The position numbers and the translations under genes were made by a program. The notes beneath the pieces are model-generated. The model was given only the letters and a program-made list of their open reading frames with translations, made no database searches and was not told the origin of the DNA. A stretch of 64,000 nucleotides of DNA from Phycomyces blakesleeanus NRRL 1555(-) (lineage: Eukaryota > Mucoromycota > Mucoromycetes > Mucorales > Phycomycetaceae), in assembly GCF_001638985.1 (NCBI RefSeq), contig NW_017265148.1, positions 62,001 through 126,000 of the forward strand, given 5' to 3'. Positions 38,406 to 51,317 of the stretch are shown in pieces; position 1 is the first letter of the stretch; each line of letters begins with the position of its first letter.

Positions 38406-40084
38406 TTAAAAGAAAGTTTGCATTGTTTCGTCGAGTGGGCTTGTTGCCGAGGGTGTAAAAGGTGGTTGATGAGAATAGTTGAAAGGCTGTGAGAATGAAT
38501 AACCACCGTTTCCGTTCCCGTTTCCATTTCCACCTGTTTCAATTTTGAAATCGTTAGAAGATGACGGAGAGCCATCCTGAGCAGCACAAGAAGACATTTC
38601 GGGTGAAGGTGGTCCAGACTGATCTCCCTTTGTTTTTTTGCCTGTCTTACGACCATTCGTGGAACTCTCATATCTTTGGCGTTTTTTGATGATGTCTGTT
38701 TTCATTGAAAGTGGCCTTCGTTCATGATGTAATTTGAGATACAACCCACATGCATTACACAACGGTGCTCCTTCATCGTCTCGTCGCCACAAAGGTGTTG
38801 TTGTTGTAGAGCAGTTGGAGCACACAAGTTGAGACACTTCATCTTCACGTGCCTCCTTGCGGGCATTGTGAGGCTTGAGAGTCTTTGGGCGCGGTGCATT
38901 GTGTAACTTTTGACTACAACAAAATAAGACTTATTAGAACCAAGAAATAAAACATCAGCAACAAAATAAGACTAGTAGCATACTAAAGTCCACAAGCATT
39001 GCAGAGAAGTTCGTCATCTGTAGAGCGTCTCCAGAGAGGAGTCGAGGTTGCACTGCAGTTGGTGCAGATAGGTTTAGCTTGGTCATCACTCATTGAAGCA
39101 GCCCCTTTACGAGGTGGCGGTATCGGTTTCTGGGACTCATTGAATCCAAATACATGGTGGTGAGGAGGAGTACTGGGTGCCGAAGCAGAGAAGGTATGCT
39201 GTTGAATATACTCTGGGTAGGCACTCTGCAGTCGGCTACAATAAATAGATAAATAAATAAATAAATCAAGGAATAAAGAAATATGCAAAAGTATAAGTAT
39301 ATACATATATATATATTGTACCCTTTTAATATTCATCCCTTTATCAGTTGCTGAAACAAGCAAAAAAAAATATAAAACTTACTTGTTAGCATTAAGAGTT
39401 GGAGTTGTGGCAGTTGGAGTAGAGATTGAGGTGACGGTATTGGTAGGACTTACGGCCGTGACTGTTGGCTCGGTTGATATGGTTATTGATGCATTCGTAG
39501 TAGCCGTATCAGTAGTATCAGAAGCACCGGTGGTAGCAGTAGCAGTAGCAGTAGCAGCAGAAACAGAAGTAGAAGTATTATTATTATTAGCACCAGGTGT
39601 AGTGGAGCCAGGCGTAGTGGCACCAGGTGTAGTAGCAGCAGTATTATTGGCACCAGAAGCGGTAGGAGAATGAGAAGAGGGAGGAGGAGGAGGGGGGGGA
39701 AGAGGTTGTTCGGCAGTCACTGATGAGGAAGAAGAAGATGAGGATGATAATGTGGGAGTAGTGGTGAGGGGACGAGACGCACCAGTAGCTGTTAACTGGT
39801 TTGGGAGTTGTTGGCCTGTGGGAGTAGAGTTGGATCGAATCGGAACATTCCCCAGTAACTTGTTTCGCAGTGTGCCTGCGGGTGGCGGAGGCATTGCAGA
39901 GCTCGATGCTACATAAACTGCATCATTGCTATCGTCCATTTTCTGTGGATATAACACAGGACTAGTTGGCATAGAAACAGATAAGTTCTGTCTCACTGTA
40001 AAGTGTGCCATTCTATTAACTAACATGTTTTCCATTACTGGAAATACGCTTTTTTGCTGCTGTTGCTGCTGTTGCTGTTGTTGC

Positions 40085-40130
<46 letters not shown>

Positions 40131-41502
40131 GATGTTGATGTTGATGTTGATGTTGATGTTGATGTTGATGATGTTGTTGTTGTTGTTGTTGTTGTTGTTG
40201 ATGTTGATGATGTTGATGATGTTGCTGATGTTGATTATGCTGTTGTTGTTGGTGTTGTTGGTGTTGGTGCTGTTGTGGCTGTTGAGGTAAAGCTAGGGGT
40301 GGTTGCTGTTGCATAGACAATCCAGGGGACATTGACGGTGGCGTAAAATAGTGCTCTACAGGAGAGCCAAATCCTCCAAAAGACCATCCTTCATCCATAG
40401 TAACATCCTCAGAAGGGTTGGATAAAAAGGACTGGACATCACCAAATGCCCCAAAGATATCCTCTAATTCAACCATCTGGTCACTTGCCTGGTCAGACGT
40501 AAACTGGTGCAAGACAAAGTTGTTTGTCGATTGCTGATTCAAGTTGTAAGCATCTGCTGAGTAAGATGGGCCATTCACCAATGAAGCAGTCATAGATTGC
40601 CTTTGCTGCTGTTGCTGCTGTTGCGCTTGCTGTTGCGCTTGTTGCTGTGCTTGCTGTTGCGCTTGCTGCTGTGCCTGCTGCTGTGCTTGTTGCTGTGCTT
40701 GTTGCTGTGCTTGTTGCTGTGCTTGCTGCTGTGCTTGCTGCTGTGCTTGTTGTTGCGCTTGCTGCTGTGCTTGTTGCTGTGCTTGCTGCTGTGCTTGTTG
40801 TTGCGCTTGCTGCTGTGCCTGTTGCTGTGCCTGCTGTAAGCGTTGATGCTGTTGTAACTGTTGCTGTAGTTGTAACTGTTGATGTTGTTGAAGTTGCTGC
40901 TGTTGCTGAAATTGTCTTTGAGCTTGAACTTGGGCCTGTACATGAGCTTGGTGTTGTGCCTGTTGTTGTTGTTGCAGTGACTGTTGTTGCAGTTGTTGTT
41001 GTTGTTGTTGTTGCAGTTGTTGCAGTTGTTGTTGTTGTTGAACAGGTGATGAGTGAGAAGCATAAGATAAGACAGGGGTTGCGAAAGGAGAAGAAGCAGT
41101 AGTTCTTGTGGCTTCGACTTTGATTGCTGACGTTTCAACCGCCAAGACTTGTTGCTGCTGCTGCTGTTGTTGTTGTTGCTGTGGTAGTTGACTATCATGG
41201 GGTTTACTAGATGATGAACAATCCGGTAACTCTCTCAATGGTGTGAGTTTCGATGTCTGATGGTCGAGTTGGCGAGTTGTGTTGGCTGACAGTTTTCTAA
41301 ATGGTGCATTTGACCTTTCGGTCAAGAGATGCTGTCTGAACCACAATCTCCATGACAGATTCTCAAGTCTCGAGCCGTTCTCGAGTGAATCTTTTACTTT
41401 TGTGCACACTCTCCATGTCTTGGAAAGGTCTTCTTCGGAGTCGAGGTTTGAAAACGGCAAGAATGACTTGCTGCCTTTGATCTTTAATACAAGAGGTGCC
41501 AT
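38406..41502 (-). CDS. GATA transcription factor with DUF1752-like N-terminus and two zinc fingers
   Basis: Spliced as complement(join(38406..38913, 38984..39235, 39383..41502)), 959 residues. The N-terminus carries the fungal segment [20 protein letters not shown] then SWRLWF, matching the DUF1752 region of AreA/Gat1/Gaf1-like regulators. Large Gln-rich and QQA-repeat regions follow, then Ser/Thr/Pro-rich DNA. Two GATA fingers, C-x2-C-x17-C-x2-C, lie at about residues 765-790 ([14 protein letters not shown]) and 823-848 ([20 protein letters not shown]). Each is followed by a basic tail ([25 protein letters not shown]). DUF1752 links it to nitrogen-responsive GATA factors, whereas two fingers are typical of siderophore regulators such as Urbs1/SreA. 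Which pathway it controls cannot be decided here. The start is the first in-frame ATG. Confidence 0.93.
40052..40287 (-). repeat. CAA/CAG-type repeat coding poly-Gln with His
   Basis: Mostly (TTG)n on the + strand with interspersed GATG units, giving Gln tracts and a His-Gln alternation in the GATA factor. Pure runs of a dozen or more codons make it prone to length change. Confidence 0.85.
40597..40850 (-). repeat. nonanucleotide repeat coding Gln-Gln-Ala
   Basis: About 25 copies of a GCNCAACAG-type unit encode uninterrupted QQA repeats, expected to form a helix or coiled coil with Ala on one face. Codon variation between units shows it is maintained at the protein level as well as by slippage. 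Confidence 0.85.
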
Positions 41503-44477
41503 CACCACGATGGTCAATGCACACTATTGACAGAAATTTTACTATTTTTTTTTAATTTTTTTTCTTTTTTTTTTAGAAAAAAGAAAAAAAAAGGGGGGGC
41601 AAGGAAAATGAAAAAAAATCAAAAATTAAAAAAATCAAAAATAAAAATAAAATCAAGAAAAAACGCGGAGTGTATAATATATAACTCCGGCACTACACAG
41701 GTTGTGTTGGGCGTACCAGTCCAAACAGCGCTTTTTTTTGTTTTATTTATTTATTTTGTTGGTGTCACACTCCGCCATAAATGTACCAGTTTACGACACA
41801 CATAATGTCTTTCTTCTTATTCTTTATTCTTATTGTTATAAATCCAAAATCCAAAGCGATAAAATACAATACAATAAAATACATGTACATCAATCAAATA
41901 ATAACAGTAATAATTTCATCTTTTTTCTCTTATATAGTTATAAACTTATTAATTATTTTTCTTTTAGTTTCCATGACAACATAATAAGGTTGGTTTCCAT
42001 GGAAACTGTTACCTAGCAACATTTTATTTTGTTTTTTTTTATATAATTCCAAATAACTTACAGCACGTTCTATCATTGGAAATCACAATAAGAATATAAA
42101 ATAATATATATATATATATATATATAAAATAAACGTACACACACACACACTTGTAGTCCGTTCCTCATTGACCATTTTTTACTTAACCTGGTTTGTAAAA
42201 GCGTGTAAAGGGTCGCGTTCACTTTGAAAACTAGAAACTACCCGAGTATCTTTATTTGCCAATGACACCTTTTCGTCTAAGCACCTGATTTCAAAATAAT
42301 TTGCTCGCTCCACAAAAGCTAATATATAATATATAATATACATATCTATATCTTTAAATATATAACTATATTTCATTACAGTGGCACCACTCTTTTATTC
42401 GATATATTAATACATATGCGTTATCTACAGCACAAAAACAACCTATAATCACAAGTACATAATTTGTTTTATTATTACTATTTTGCCCTAATTTAGAGTT
42501 AATATACCTACATGCATATATAAATTAATAACCATTATTGGTGATTTGATCTAAATGGTTTCCAATAGTTTTCATTAGAAGCAGCCTGGTACATATGGAT
42601 AAGTATAGGCGTGTGTGTATGCATGCGTATGTACCTGAAGAAGAAGACCGAGATGTATCATGGGCCCTACCCCAAACCCCATTTATCAACTTTTCTATAC
42701 ATTTATATATACGCTCGATTTCTTTTTCAGATATGTATATAAAATATAAGAGAGACAGATAACGGATGAATTATTGGTCCAATTCTTTTATATTAATCCG
42801 GCTATTATTATTTTTTATATTGTCTTTTCTTTCATTTTCTTATCCTTTTGAAGTCGAGATATTTTTGAATTCATCAACTCAAAATGAATGATGTTAATTA
42901 CGGTTGTCTGAGGGACATGAATAATTTGAGAAATCTTGCAAAGTAAACCCTGAATTTGACAATTAAATGATACTTCCACAATCAAATTATGTTATTTGCG
43001 AACGGGAATGTAGTTTTCTGGTTGAAAATTTTACAGTAGTCATGTTAATATCATTGTTGTTGAATTTTCTTTTTTTTTAAAAAAAGACAGACAGAGCATG
43101 GACAATAAAAGCGTTGGGAAAGACTTAAAAAAACAATAAAAAGGAACTCCAGTCATTTCAAGCTGGTCTATAAAAGCGTATTAGATTTGTCAGTCACAAA
43201 AATCGACAGATTCACTGTTGTATATAATAGAGCTATATAAAATACTAAAAAATTAATATACACACACATTTATATATATCTTCTTCTCTTCACTTGACTA
43301 AGCTATTTGTACTATATATAAAGAGAAATTATAAAAGTCAGTTTTCCATAAGTACTAAAGAAGAATCTATTATCAAGGCTGGGTATTCCATTTACATAGT
43401 AACCGAACTCTTTTTATTTTAAAGAAATAACTTTTGTTTGAAATTTAAATTCGGAGAAAGTTCATTTGACTGAGATGACTTGTCTAAAACCGAGTGATCT
43501 TAAACATATGAAGACTATGTGGGTGATGCAGGCTTAGACATGACAGACTATATAGTTTGTTTCACACACACAGACAAAACACACGCGTCTTCATATATTT
43601 TTAATATATTAAATATTTAGATTACTATAATTAATGGTTGAATACTGAAATTGGGTCGATCCAGCTTTCTGTAAAAAAGTATATTACTAAGTTACCCCGT
43701 GAAGTTTTATTATTAATGATAACTTTTAACGAATTTGTAAACGACCACAGGTTTCTTTAACCATTTCTACAATTTCTTTTTCTGGTAGTTTCTTGTGTAT
43801 TTGTTTGTAGCTTCATATATGAGAAAAAAAAAACACACACAGAGAGAGAGAGACAGAGAGAACAAAAGACTCTCCCTTATATATCATTTTAAAATACAGA
43901 AACATTTAAGGTTATTAAAAATAATAATATTCGAAATGAAGAGCACAAAATTTTATCACACGGCTTAAGGGGAATGGTTTGGCAAGTGAGTCGTTCTATT
44001 TATTGATTGATGTATTCCACTGGGTTTAATCACGCCAACTTTATTATCAATAGCATCATCAATATTGTTATCAAGTCAACGAATAAAGAGAGAAAGAATA
44101 TTTAACAGTGTTCGATAAACATTTCTCCCTTTTTCAAATTTTGGGTAAATAAAATAAACCTTGCATGCCAACAAAATGTCTCCGCATTAATTTGTGGGAA
44201 ACAGCGACCCAATCCGCCGGTTTTTCACACCCACTGGCCAGGTAGAACAAGTAAACGTTCTTCATGGCGTGGTGCCATTGGACAAATATCTTATATATTT
44301 TTTTAATTTACTTTTTTTTTATCTTTTAATAGTGGTGTGGTGTGATGTGATGTGGTGTGGTAAGGGCCAGGGCAAAAAATTATAGTAGAATATAATGGAA
44401 TAGAGTGGAGTAGAGTAGAGTAGAATAGAGTGGAGTAGAATAGGAATAAAGAGATAGGGATAAGGATAGGATATTTA
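41503..44477. other. long intergenic region upstream of the GATA factor
   Basis: Almost 3 kb without a supportable gene. It includes the GATA factor leader region, with T-tracts at 41540-41600, TA/CA microsatellites at 42105-42150, and a GTGGTGTGATGTGA stretch at 44333-44362. A TAGAGTGGAG-type minisatellite lies at 44395-44450. Long, complex regulatory regions are common upstream of fungal transcription factors, but I identify no specific site. Confidence 0.5.
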
Positions 44478-45254
44478 CAGGGTTTCTACTTGAGATTGAG
44501 ACAAATTAGAAAATGTTTTGGACGAATCAAAATCTAATTTCAGACAAAGTAGACATTTATTCAGACATTTTACCTATATGTCCAATTGTCTCAAAGAGAC
44601 AAACTATTTTCGGTACAATGATGGGATTGTTATTGATGTGGTGATTGATGTGGTGATTACTGCTTGTTTGCTTGCCTTTATCAGAACTTTGGAAAGCGGT
44701 TGGTCGATGGGTTCCTCTCCAAGTTGACAAAGCAAGTGTCATTTTATTTTTTACAGCATTAACATCTCGCTGCCACAGTGTAATATAGGTTTTACAGACT
44801 AGTAAAGAAAGGACAACTTTAGATTGTCAAAAAGTTCAAATGTTCTTTTATAAAATAAGCACAGCTTGAGCATCTCTTTTTGGCCTGTATTCAATTCTCG
44901 ATGTGTCTAATATACATTGTATAATGTTTTCCGAAATCTAATCACTGAATATGTTCTTCATGAACCTGAGTACTTGTGCAGAAATAAAAATTCAAAATTC
45001 AAAAGTTTAACCACCTTCCAAAGTTCTGATAAAGGCAAGCAAACAAGCAGTAATCACCACATCAATCACCACATCAATAACAATCCCATCATTGTACCGA
45101 AAATAGTTTGTCTCTTTGAGACAATTAGACATATAGGTAAAATGTCTGAATAAATGTCTACTTTGTCTGAAAACTAATTTCTTTTTGTCTGAAATTACAT
45201 TTTGATTCGTCCAAAACATTTTCTAATTTGTCTCAATATCAAGTAGAAACACTG
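44478..45254. mobile_element. 777-bp foldback-like MITE with ~230-bp inverted arms
   Basis: The ends are CAGGGTTTCTACTTGA at 44478 and the complement of CAGTGTTTCTACTTGA at 45254, flanked by TA on both sides (44476-44477 and 45255-45256). The arms (about 44478-44705 and 45008-45254) are near-complementary along their whole length, including a duplicated ATCACCACATCA unit. The centre has no transposase. TA flanks and CAG termini point to mobilisation by a Tc1/mariner-type enzyme. The right end lies 33 bp from the VPS33 stop codon, so it probably sits in or near that gene's 3' untranslated region. Confidence 0.88.
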
Positions 45255-45287
45255 TATTTTCTGTGGTTTATTCTTTGGTGGGCTACT

Positions 45288-48014
45288 TTATTCTACGGTG
45301 CCATGGATACCTGCATTTTGGTCCGACACATGTTTGGTAGACAGAATAGGTTCCAAGAAAGAAGTGCCATTAAGCATTTGAGTTGTAGCCACCAAATAAT
45401 CTCGACCTACACGTACACAAAGGTATAGAGAGAGAGGAAGAGATAGTAATTGTACATTATATAAAATCATATTACATTAGAAAAAATATTGTATTTTACT
45501 TTGAATTCCTGCTTTTATATTTTACTCTTCTCACCTTCATCCTGTTGGGCCAAGAGTCGGATAGCAGACACTTCCGTGTGAGTGCAGCCACCTAAAAAGA
45601 AGATAACTGTAGTCTTTCCATGCTGCAATCCATGTCCTACAAAAATTAAAAGCACCCACCGTTCGTTTTTATTTAATATACAGACACATAAAAATCAGTG
45701 AACCAACCCGATATATAAATGATCTCAATACTCACGTTTGACCCTTGCCATTGCAGCATTTGTCTCAGGACCATATTCCACTGTTTGGTTGAGTTCAAAT
45801 GTCTTTCCGGGTACGAGTTTGAGAACATCTTCATAGCCTCTCCAGCCAGTACTAGACGAGCCAGAGGGTCGGATATATTTGTCTGGTAGAGAAGCCGCAC
45901 TGCCACCACCCACGTACGACAACAACTGGGCGGTTCCAGAGTTGTTTACAGTTGGAGGTACAGAAGTGTGTAATCGCTGCATCGCGCATTGAATGAGACG
46001 GACACTCAAAGGTGCATACCCGGAATAGACGTACGAAATATCGTTGGGGTTGAATTCATCCACATCATCCACAATCAAACGTAACAAACGACGAGTTTGG
46101 GCAAATGGACTACGCGAAGGTGTTGAGGTTGTCCGTTTGCTTAGAAGCCCAAGTTTCTCCAGTCGGTGGAGAGTCTCAATATGTTCATAACCGTATGTCT
46201 ATTCAACACAAAATCTAATCTTTTAAAAATCACACACTGCAAGAAAGTCACCCCGCTTTTCCTTCCTTCTTCACTTTCTTTCTTTTTGAGTTTCAACGTA
46301 CCTGTACAATCTCACGTTGAAAGTGATCATATAGCTTGGCTTTAAGACCACCTTGAGCAAGTGACATTAGGCACAACAAACGTAACACTTGCAAAAGAGG
46401 GCGTTGACGATCGATCATCTCTTCAATGTAGTCCGGTTCCTTTGTTCCATCAATACCAGCAACCACATCTATCATATAACAAATTTCTGTCAGTACGCCC
46501 TTCCTTTTTCTTACTTTTCGTATGTGTATGCTAGTATTACATACTTTGTTGAACCTCGAGGATCTTGTTAAATTCTTCGGTCATAGTGTGTTCCATAATC
46601 TTTTCAGCAATCCCTGTGTCTAAAATACGAATCGACATGAAATACAAGAGTCAAGGATGTGGGCACTCAATTGTAGTTGGCATTTCCACATATTCGTATA
46701 TCTATCCATTATACAAACAATACACACACTTAAAAAAAGGATACGAATTCGTAGTGATTGATGCTCTTGCTGCAATTCACCCAATCGGCCTACAAAATCT
46801 CTGATTTGGGCTACGGTTTTTGCGTGATGACGTTCCTATATAACAGAAAGACAATAGCACCAAGTTAATATTCTGCTTTATTTTGTTTTTGTGCCGTAAG
46901 AAAAATAAACATAGGACGTACTTCATAATTCTCATTGATTCGTTTAGCGATCTTGTTCAACATTCCACCCACAACAGCAAAGTTCTGATCTCGTAATTGA
47001 TTGAATAGTTTATCTGATGAGTTCAACACGTATTTCTTCTTCTTTCCTGGTTGACCTCCAGCCGTTGCACCTCCAGGAGTTGTGGGTCCAGCAGATGTCC
47101 CAGCCTTTGTTGTTGTGGGTTGAGCAGGGTTGACCAAAGCAGCATCGAGTTCGACAAAAGCTGTGTGGTTTTTATTTTGAAAATTAAATGATCAGATAAT
47201 ATATAATATATAATATATAATTTATAGTATATTAAAAATCCTCTCCCCCCAACTACCCAAAACAAGAATGAAAAGAATAGGTAACTTACTATGGTTGATA
47301 CCCATAGTCTCATCGATGAGTCCTTCATAAGTCAGCTCAGTGCAAAGAGGGGTAATTATGTCAGCATTTCGATCAATAATGATAAATTGGTCGATGTGGT
47401 TTGAAACCGAGTTTAATAATGAGGGAGTCTTTGTAGAAGTCGTGCTCGCCACCTCTTCAACAACCGCCTGTTCTTTTCGCATACGGACCAACATATCTGT
47501 CAATTGCTATATATACGAGTACATTATATTTTAGTCATCTTCTCTTTCTATTTCTTTTTTTTTCGCTTTTATAAAGATAATAATACAACCCGTCACAGTA
47601 TATACCTTTGCACCGTCGCCTTTACCAATAATACGTGGGAAAAGGCCATAAATTGACTGAAGCTTCATTAGTGCGCAAGCAGCATAATAGATTGATGTTT
47701 GATCTCCATCCTAGTGAAATTGAACATCGTACTCAGTAATCTGTTCCTTTTTCTTTTTCTTACTAATCGTGCTTATTTTCTCTCTCGCTTGTCTTTACCA
47801 AGTAAATTTCTTTCCAAGTTCCTGGATCCAATTCCATGGAAATCAAATCGTCTTCATATGGGATCCAGTCCATTGCATAGTCTCCAAGTGTAATATCACC
47901 TAGTACACCCTCTTCTTCTAGTACACGTTCACACACCATGGTCCGTCTAGGAACAAAGAATAACGAGCAATCTGTCTTCTGCCCAGTCTGTTTGGCTAAC
48001 TGCTTAATATGGCC

Positions 48015-48055
<41 letters not shown>

Positions 48056-48722
48056 ACGAAAAAAAAAATCATCTATTAATTTCAATCATGTATTGATATA
48101 ACCACCACTTTATATATATATATATATTAATACTAATAATAATAATAATAAAAATAGCAGTAGTAGTATTTTTTTTAAAGAAGAAATAAACTCACTCGCA
48201 ATGTAGCGCATGTACTTGAGCTTTGGGCGACATATATATATAAGACTGCTGCATTCTGTTTCCATAGTGGGTGTGTCGAGATGGTAAATTTTTTCTACAC
48301 CATGGTCCTATACTTCGCCACATCTCTTGTCAGCGTCATCCCATTACTGTGGGCATGTCATCACCTTTAAGAGTGTAAACTCTGCAATCAGACTAAGAGG
48401 TCCGGTAAGTTGTGGATCGAGTACCAGACCTTTCTTGCCGCGTACCTATCAACGCACAGACACAAATAATAATAATAATATAATAATAATAATAATAATA
48501 GTAATAATAGTTATAATGAAATTAATGAAAACAAAGACAAAAAAAAACATAGATGTCAACTATATTTGCTTTTTCTTTTCTTCTTTATTAAAGCTTTTTT
48601 CTTTTTCTTGTCTTTCATACAGTATCTAGCACTTCTGGAAGATCTCTGCGTGCAAGTTCTCGGAGCTTGGCCAAATTAAGGGGTGTGTTTCCCAAGTGAG
48701 TTCCAGTAGCTTGATTGCTCAT
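45288..48722 (-). CDS. VPS33: VPS33, Sec1/Munc18 subunit of HOPS/CORVET
   Basis: Spliced as complement(join(45288..45406, 45535..45636, 45736..46198, 46302..46468, 46545..46619, 46745..46835, 46922..47160, 47290..47506, 47606..47710, 47799..48013, 48196..48307, 48365..48445, 48621..48722)), 695 residues. SM-family landmarks include [18 protein letters not shown] near the N-terminus, [23 protein letters not shown] followed by [11 protein letters not shown], and the C-terminal [19 protein letters not shown], which is characteristic of Vps33. The protein binds Vps16 and SNARE bundles to promote endosome and vacuole fusion. A Pro/Thr/Gly-rich insert ([16 protein letters not shown]) sits between the two halves of domain 3. 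The gene is divergent from the RWD gene, and its 3' end abuts a MITE. Confidence 0.96.
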
Positions 48723-48970
48723 GGTATAATTTCTCTCTTTCTCTCTTTTTTTTTTTTTTAGATTCTATATATATACGCAATGATAAAGTTCACGACAAGG
48801 ACCGACAAAATAGGTTTCATCTGTTCTCAAAGACCATCGTGACTGTTCTACTGTCTCACATTAGTGTACGAGCTCATTTTCTACTGTAAAAAAAAGGGGG
48901 CGGGGGAAGAGGCAAGGGACAAGAAAAGGAGAAGATTCCTGATGAATGTACAAATAGATATACTTTAAAA
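48723..48970. promoter_or_regulatory. 248-bp bidirectional promoter, VPS33 / RWD gene
   Basis: The two start codons are only 248 bp apart on opposite strands. The spacer has a poly-T run near the VPS33 side and a purine-rich GGGGGCGGGGGAAGAGG-like segment at 48896-48912. Both genes are probably constitutively expressed from this spacer. Confidence 0.65.
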
Positions 48971-50200
48971 ATGACAGAATGGATTGCCGATGCCGTTCAG
49001 GCCACTGAACTCCTTCAAGCAATGTATTTTGATGAGTTTAGTTTTACAACCGAATCTGACAACAAATTATTTGAGTATCTCCGAGACAAAGAAACTCTTC
49101 CAGCACACAGTTCTGCTGACAAGCTTGAATGGGATATTATCGTACCTGTGCTGTCAAGTCCTAATGTGATCCAACTAGTTGTTCACATTAGTATTTCTCT
49201 TACAAGTTCAGCAATAAATCTCACAATTCCTTCACTGTCAAATCCCTGGCTTAATCGCGATACTCAGGAACGTCTAAGCCGTGAAGCACAAACCGCTATT
49301 CAGCAACATACCACCGACCCAGATCTTGTTGATCGTGCCTCTTGTCTAATAGAGGTCTTGCAGCACACCAGAGATGCTGCTGAACCCCTTGCGCTTGCAC
49401 ATATTCAAGAACTTGATAATTGTAAGGTTCAGGCAGAACAAGGACCAGTGATGTTTGTACGAGAATGGATTTGGTTTCCAATGATATACACCCGTGAAAA
49501 GGTAAGAGTAGAATATATATAAAAAAAACCTAAGTTTAGAGTGAAAGGTAGACAGAGAAAATAAATAAATAAATAAGAACAAAACAAAGTGAAATGAAAT
49601 ATATAAAAATGAAAGTGAGAAATATATCATTAAATATCCAATATATTTAATTGATACATGTATATGTATATGTAAATGTAAAAATATACAGAGAGGACAT
49701 ATTATTAAATGGGCACCGAAATACGGAATTACAGGGTTTTTGTGTCCTGGCAAACCCGGGGCCTTGTGCTTAGAAGGCACAGGAGAGGTAAGATTCATAT
49801 ATATAATTGCGCTTATATATCCAAAATATGTACAAGATGTGTAGTTAGATTTGATTTTTATGAAAAAAAAAAGGTATATATATTGATATTGCTTTCTCTC
49901 TCTGTGTGTGTGTGTGCGTGTGTCTAGAATGTCACAGCTTTTATTAACGACATTAAGACTCTATCCTGGGCAGACATTCCAGCATCACATCGTAAGATGA
50001 CATCTAGATGGCAACAGAAAGTTACATGCGAGCCAAAGGATGAACTTGAAAAGCAGCGCTTGTTCAAGGATATGACTGAGGTTACATTTGAACTTCACGG
50101 AGCATTTGGAAATCACAATAATTTGAATATGCTTTCCGATTGGATGAAGTCAAAAGGTTGCGGCGATGCATTCTACCATCTGTTTGAGTATGAAGAATAA
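48971..50200 (+). CDS. RWD domain / DUF1115 protein (RWDD2-like)
   Basis: Spliced as join(48971..49501, 49692..49787, 49928..50200), 299 residues. The N-terminal half is an RWD-like alpha/beta domain (ELLQAMYFDEFSF; VVHISISLTSSAINLTIPSL). The C-terminal half has the DUF1115 signature of RWDD2 proteins: IIKWAPKYGITGFLCPGKPG then ALCLEGTGE, followed by FINDIKTLSWADIP. RWD domains mediate protein interaction and are related to the E2 ubiquitin-conjugating fold, but this one has no catalytic Cys arrangement. The molecular role of RWDD2 is not established. The start is the first ATG after a 248-bp shared promoter. Confidence 0.93.
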
Positions 50201-50666
50201 GGAATCATAAAAAGTATTAATTCCTTTTGTATACATATATATATGTATGTGTGTGTGTGTGTGTGTGTATAGCTCTAAAACTCTTTATATCCATTGAATA
50301 TAGATAGATTCATATTTAATTAAACAATAATAATGATAATGATAATAGTGATTATATATTTATAAGTTAAACTTGTTAAGCTTTTATATACAGTGGTTTA
50401 TCTGAATACAAAAATTTGATAAAAAGTGAAATTAACAATAGAATTTGTGGAAAGTTGCATAATGTATTTTTTGGTTCAGTCAAAAAAAATAGATATCTGT
50501 TTTGTTAGATTACCTTTGGGTATCGTTTTTATAGTGGATTTTAATTATTTGCGTCCATTGATACAAAATGAGAAACTAACTATCGCTGTAGGAAATGGCA
50601 GTATTTACAACTCCGGATGCGCAACTCGGTTGCTGATGATCAACTTCTATAGCCAATAACACGCTA
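50201..50666. other. intergenic region
   Basis: 3' flank of the RWD gene with (GT)n at 50248-50270 and AT-rich sequence. No gene is seen. Confidence 0.55.
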
Positions 50667-50827
50667 GGAACCTGTGATACACCATATAAATTTATTTAGA
50701 CGGAGATTTGTATTTTAAAAAGGAAAAGCATGTTTCAGAATCGCGTTTTTTTATTTGATATAAAAACATCATATAAAAAGATAGGGGGTACTCAGCCAGA
50801 TTGATCGATCAAATTCTTGTGTGAATT

Positions 50828-51301
50828 TTAACCAATGATATCAATTTGTAGTTGAGGACACCAAAAGACAAAAGTACAAAATTCGTACAAAATCCATAGA
50901 TTTTTATAGCATATATAGAACAACCTTTTACACATTCTGATTTCTCCTTTGAAGCTATATACGCCTAGACTCTCGAAGAAGCCAAGCGTTCTTTCCTTTG
51001 ACTCAAGATCTGACAATACATTGTCAACCTTGTGTATGTATTTATTGGCTTTAAGGTTTTTTTCAAGCTCCTTCACGGCAGCCATCTGCTCCAACTTTAC
51101 GTTAAATTCCTTTTTGATTACTTCTAAAATATCTTTAATAAGCTCGTCTATACTTGCTATAAAGACTCTACCAGTGTTTTTTTTCATGATAAATTCACTG
51201 ATTTTACGCGATTTCTTCAAGGCATCAACTGTTTGTTGCTTTGTACTATATTTTGGAATGTAAGATGGAGAGAAAGAAGTATTATATGACTTTGTTGCCA
51301 A
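50828..51301 (-). pseudogene. unknown element-encoded protein, 5' end cut by a MITE
   Basis: The frame covers about 157 residues but has no ATG at its start, and an in-frame stop lies just upstream. A nested MITE begins at 51318, which may have severed the original 5' part. Visible features are a Ser/Lys-rich start (YSTKQQTVDALKKSRKISEF), a helical charged middle (ASIDELIKDILEVIKKEFNV) and AAVKELEKNLKANKYIHKV, and a C-terminal LESKERTLGFFESLGVYSF. There is no transposase triad, zinc motif or membrane span. The same C-terminal half is found at 20643..20825, so it travels with this repeat family. Function unknown. Confidence 0.55.
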
Positions 51302-51317
51302 TAAATTCTATGATATA

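Noticed and set aside
40597..41102. Long open frames on the strand opposite to the GATA factor's Gln-rich region (Leu/Val/Ala-rich)
   Set aside because: They are mirror products of CAA/CAG/GCN repeats. The minus strand has the DUF1752-like segment, two GATA fingers and valid introns.
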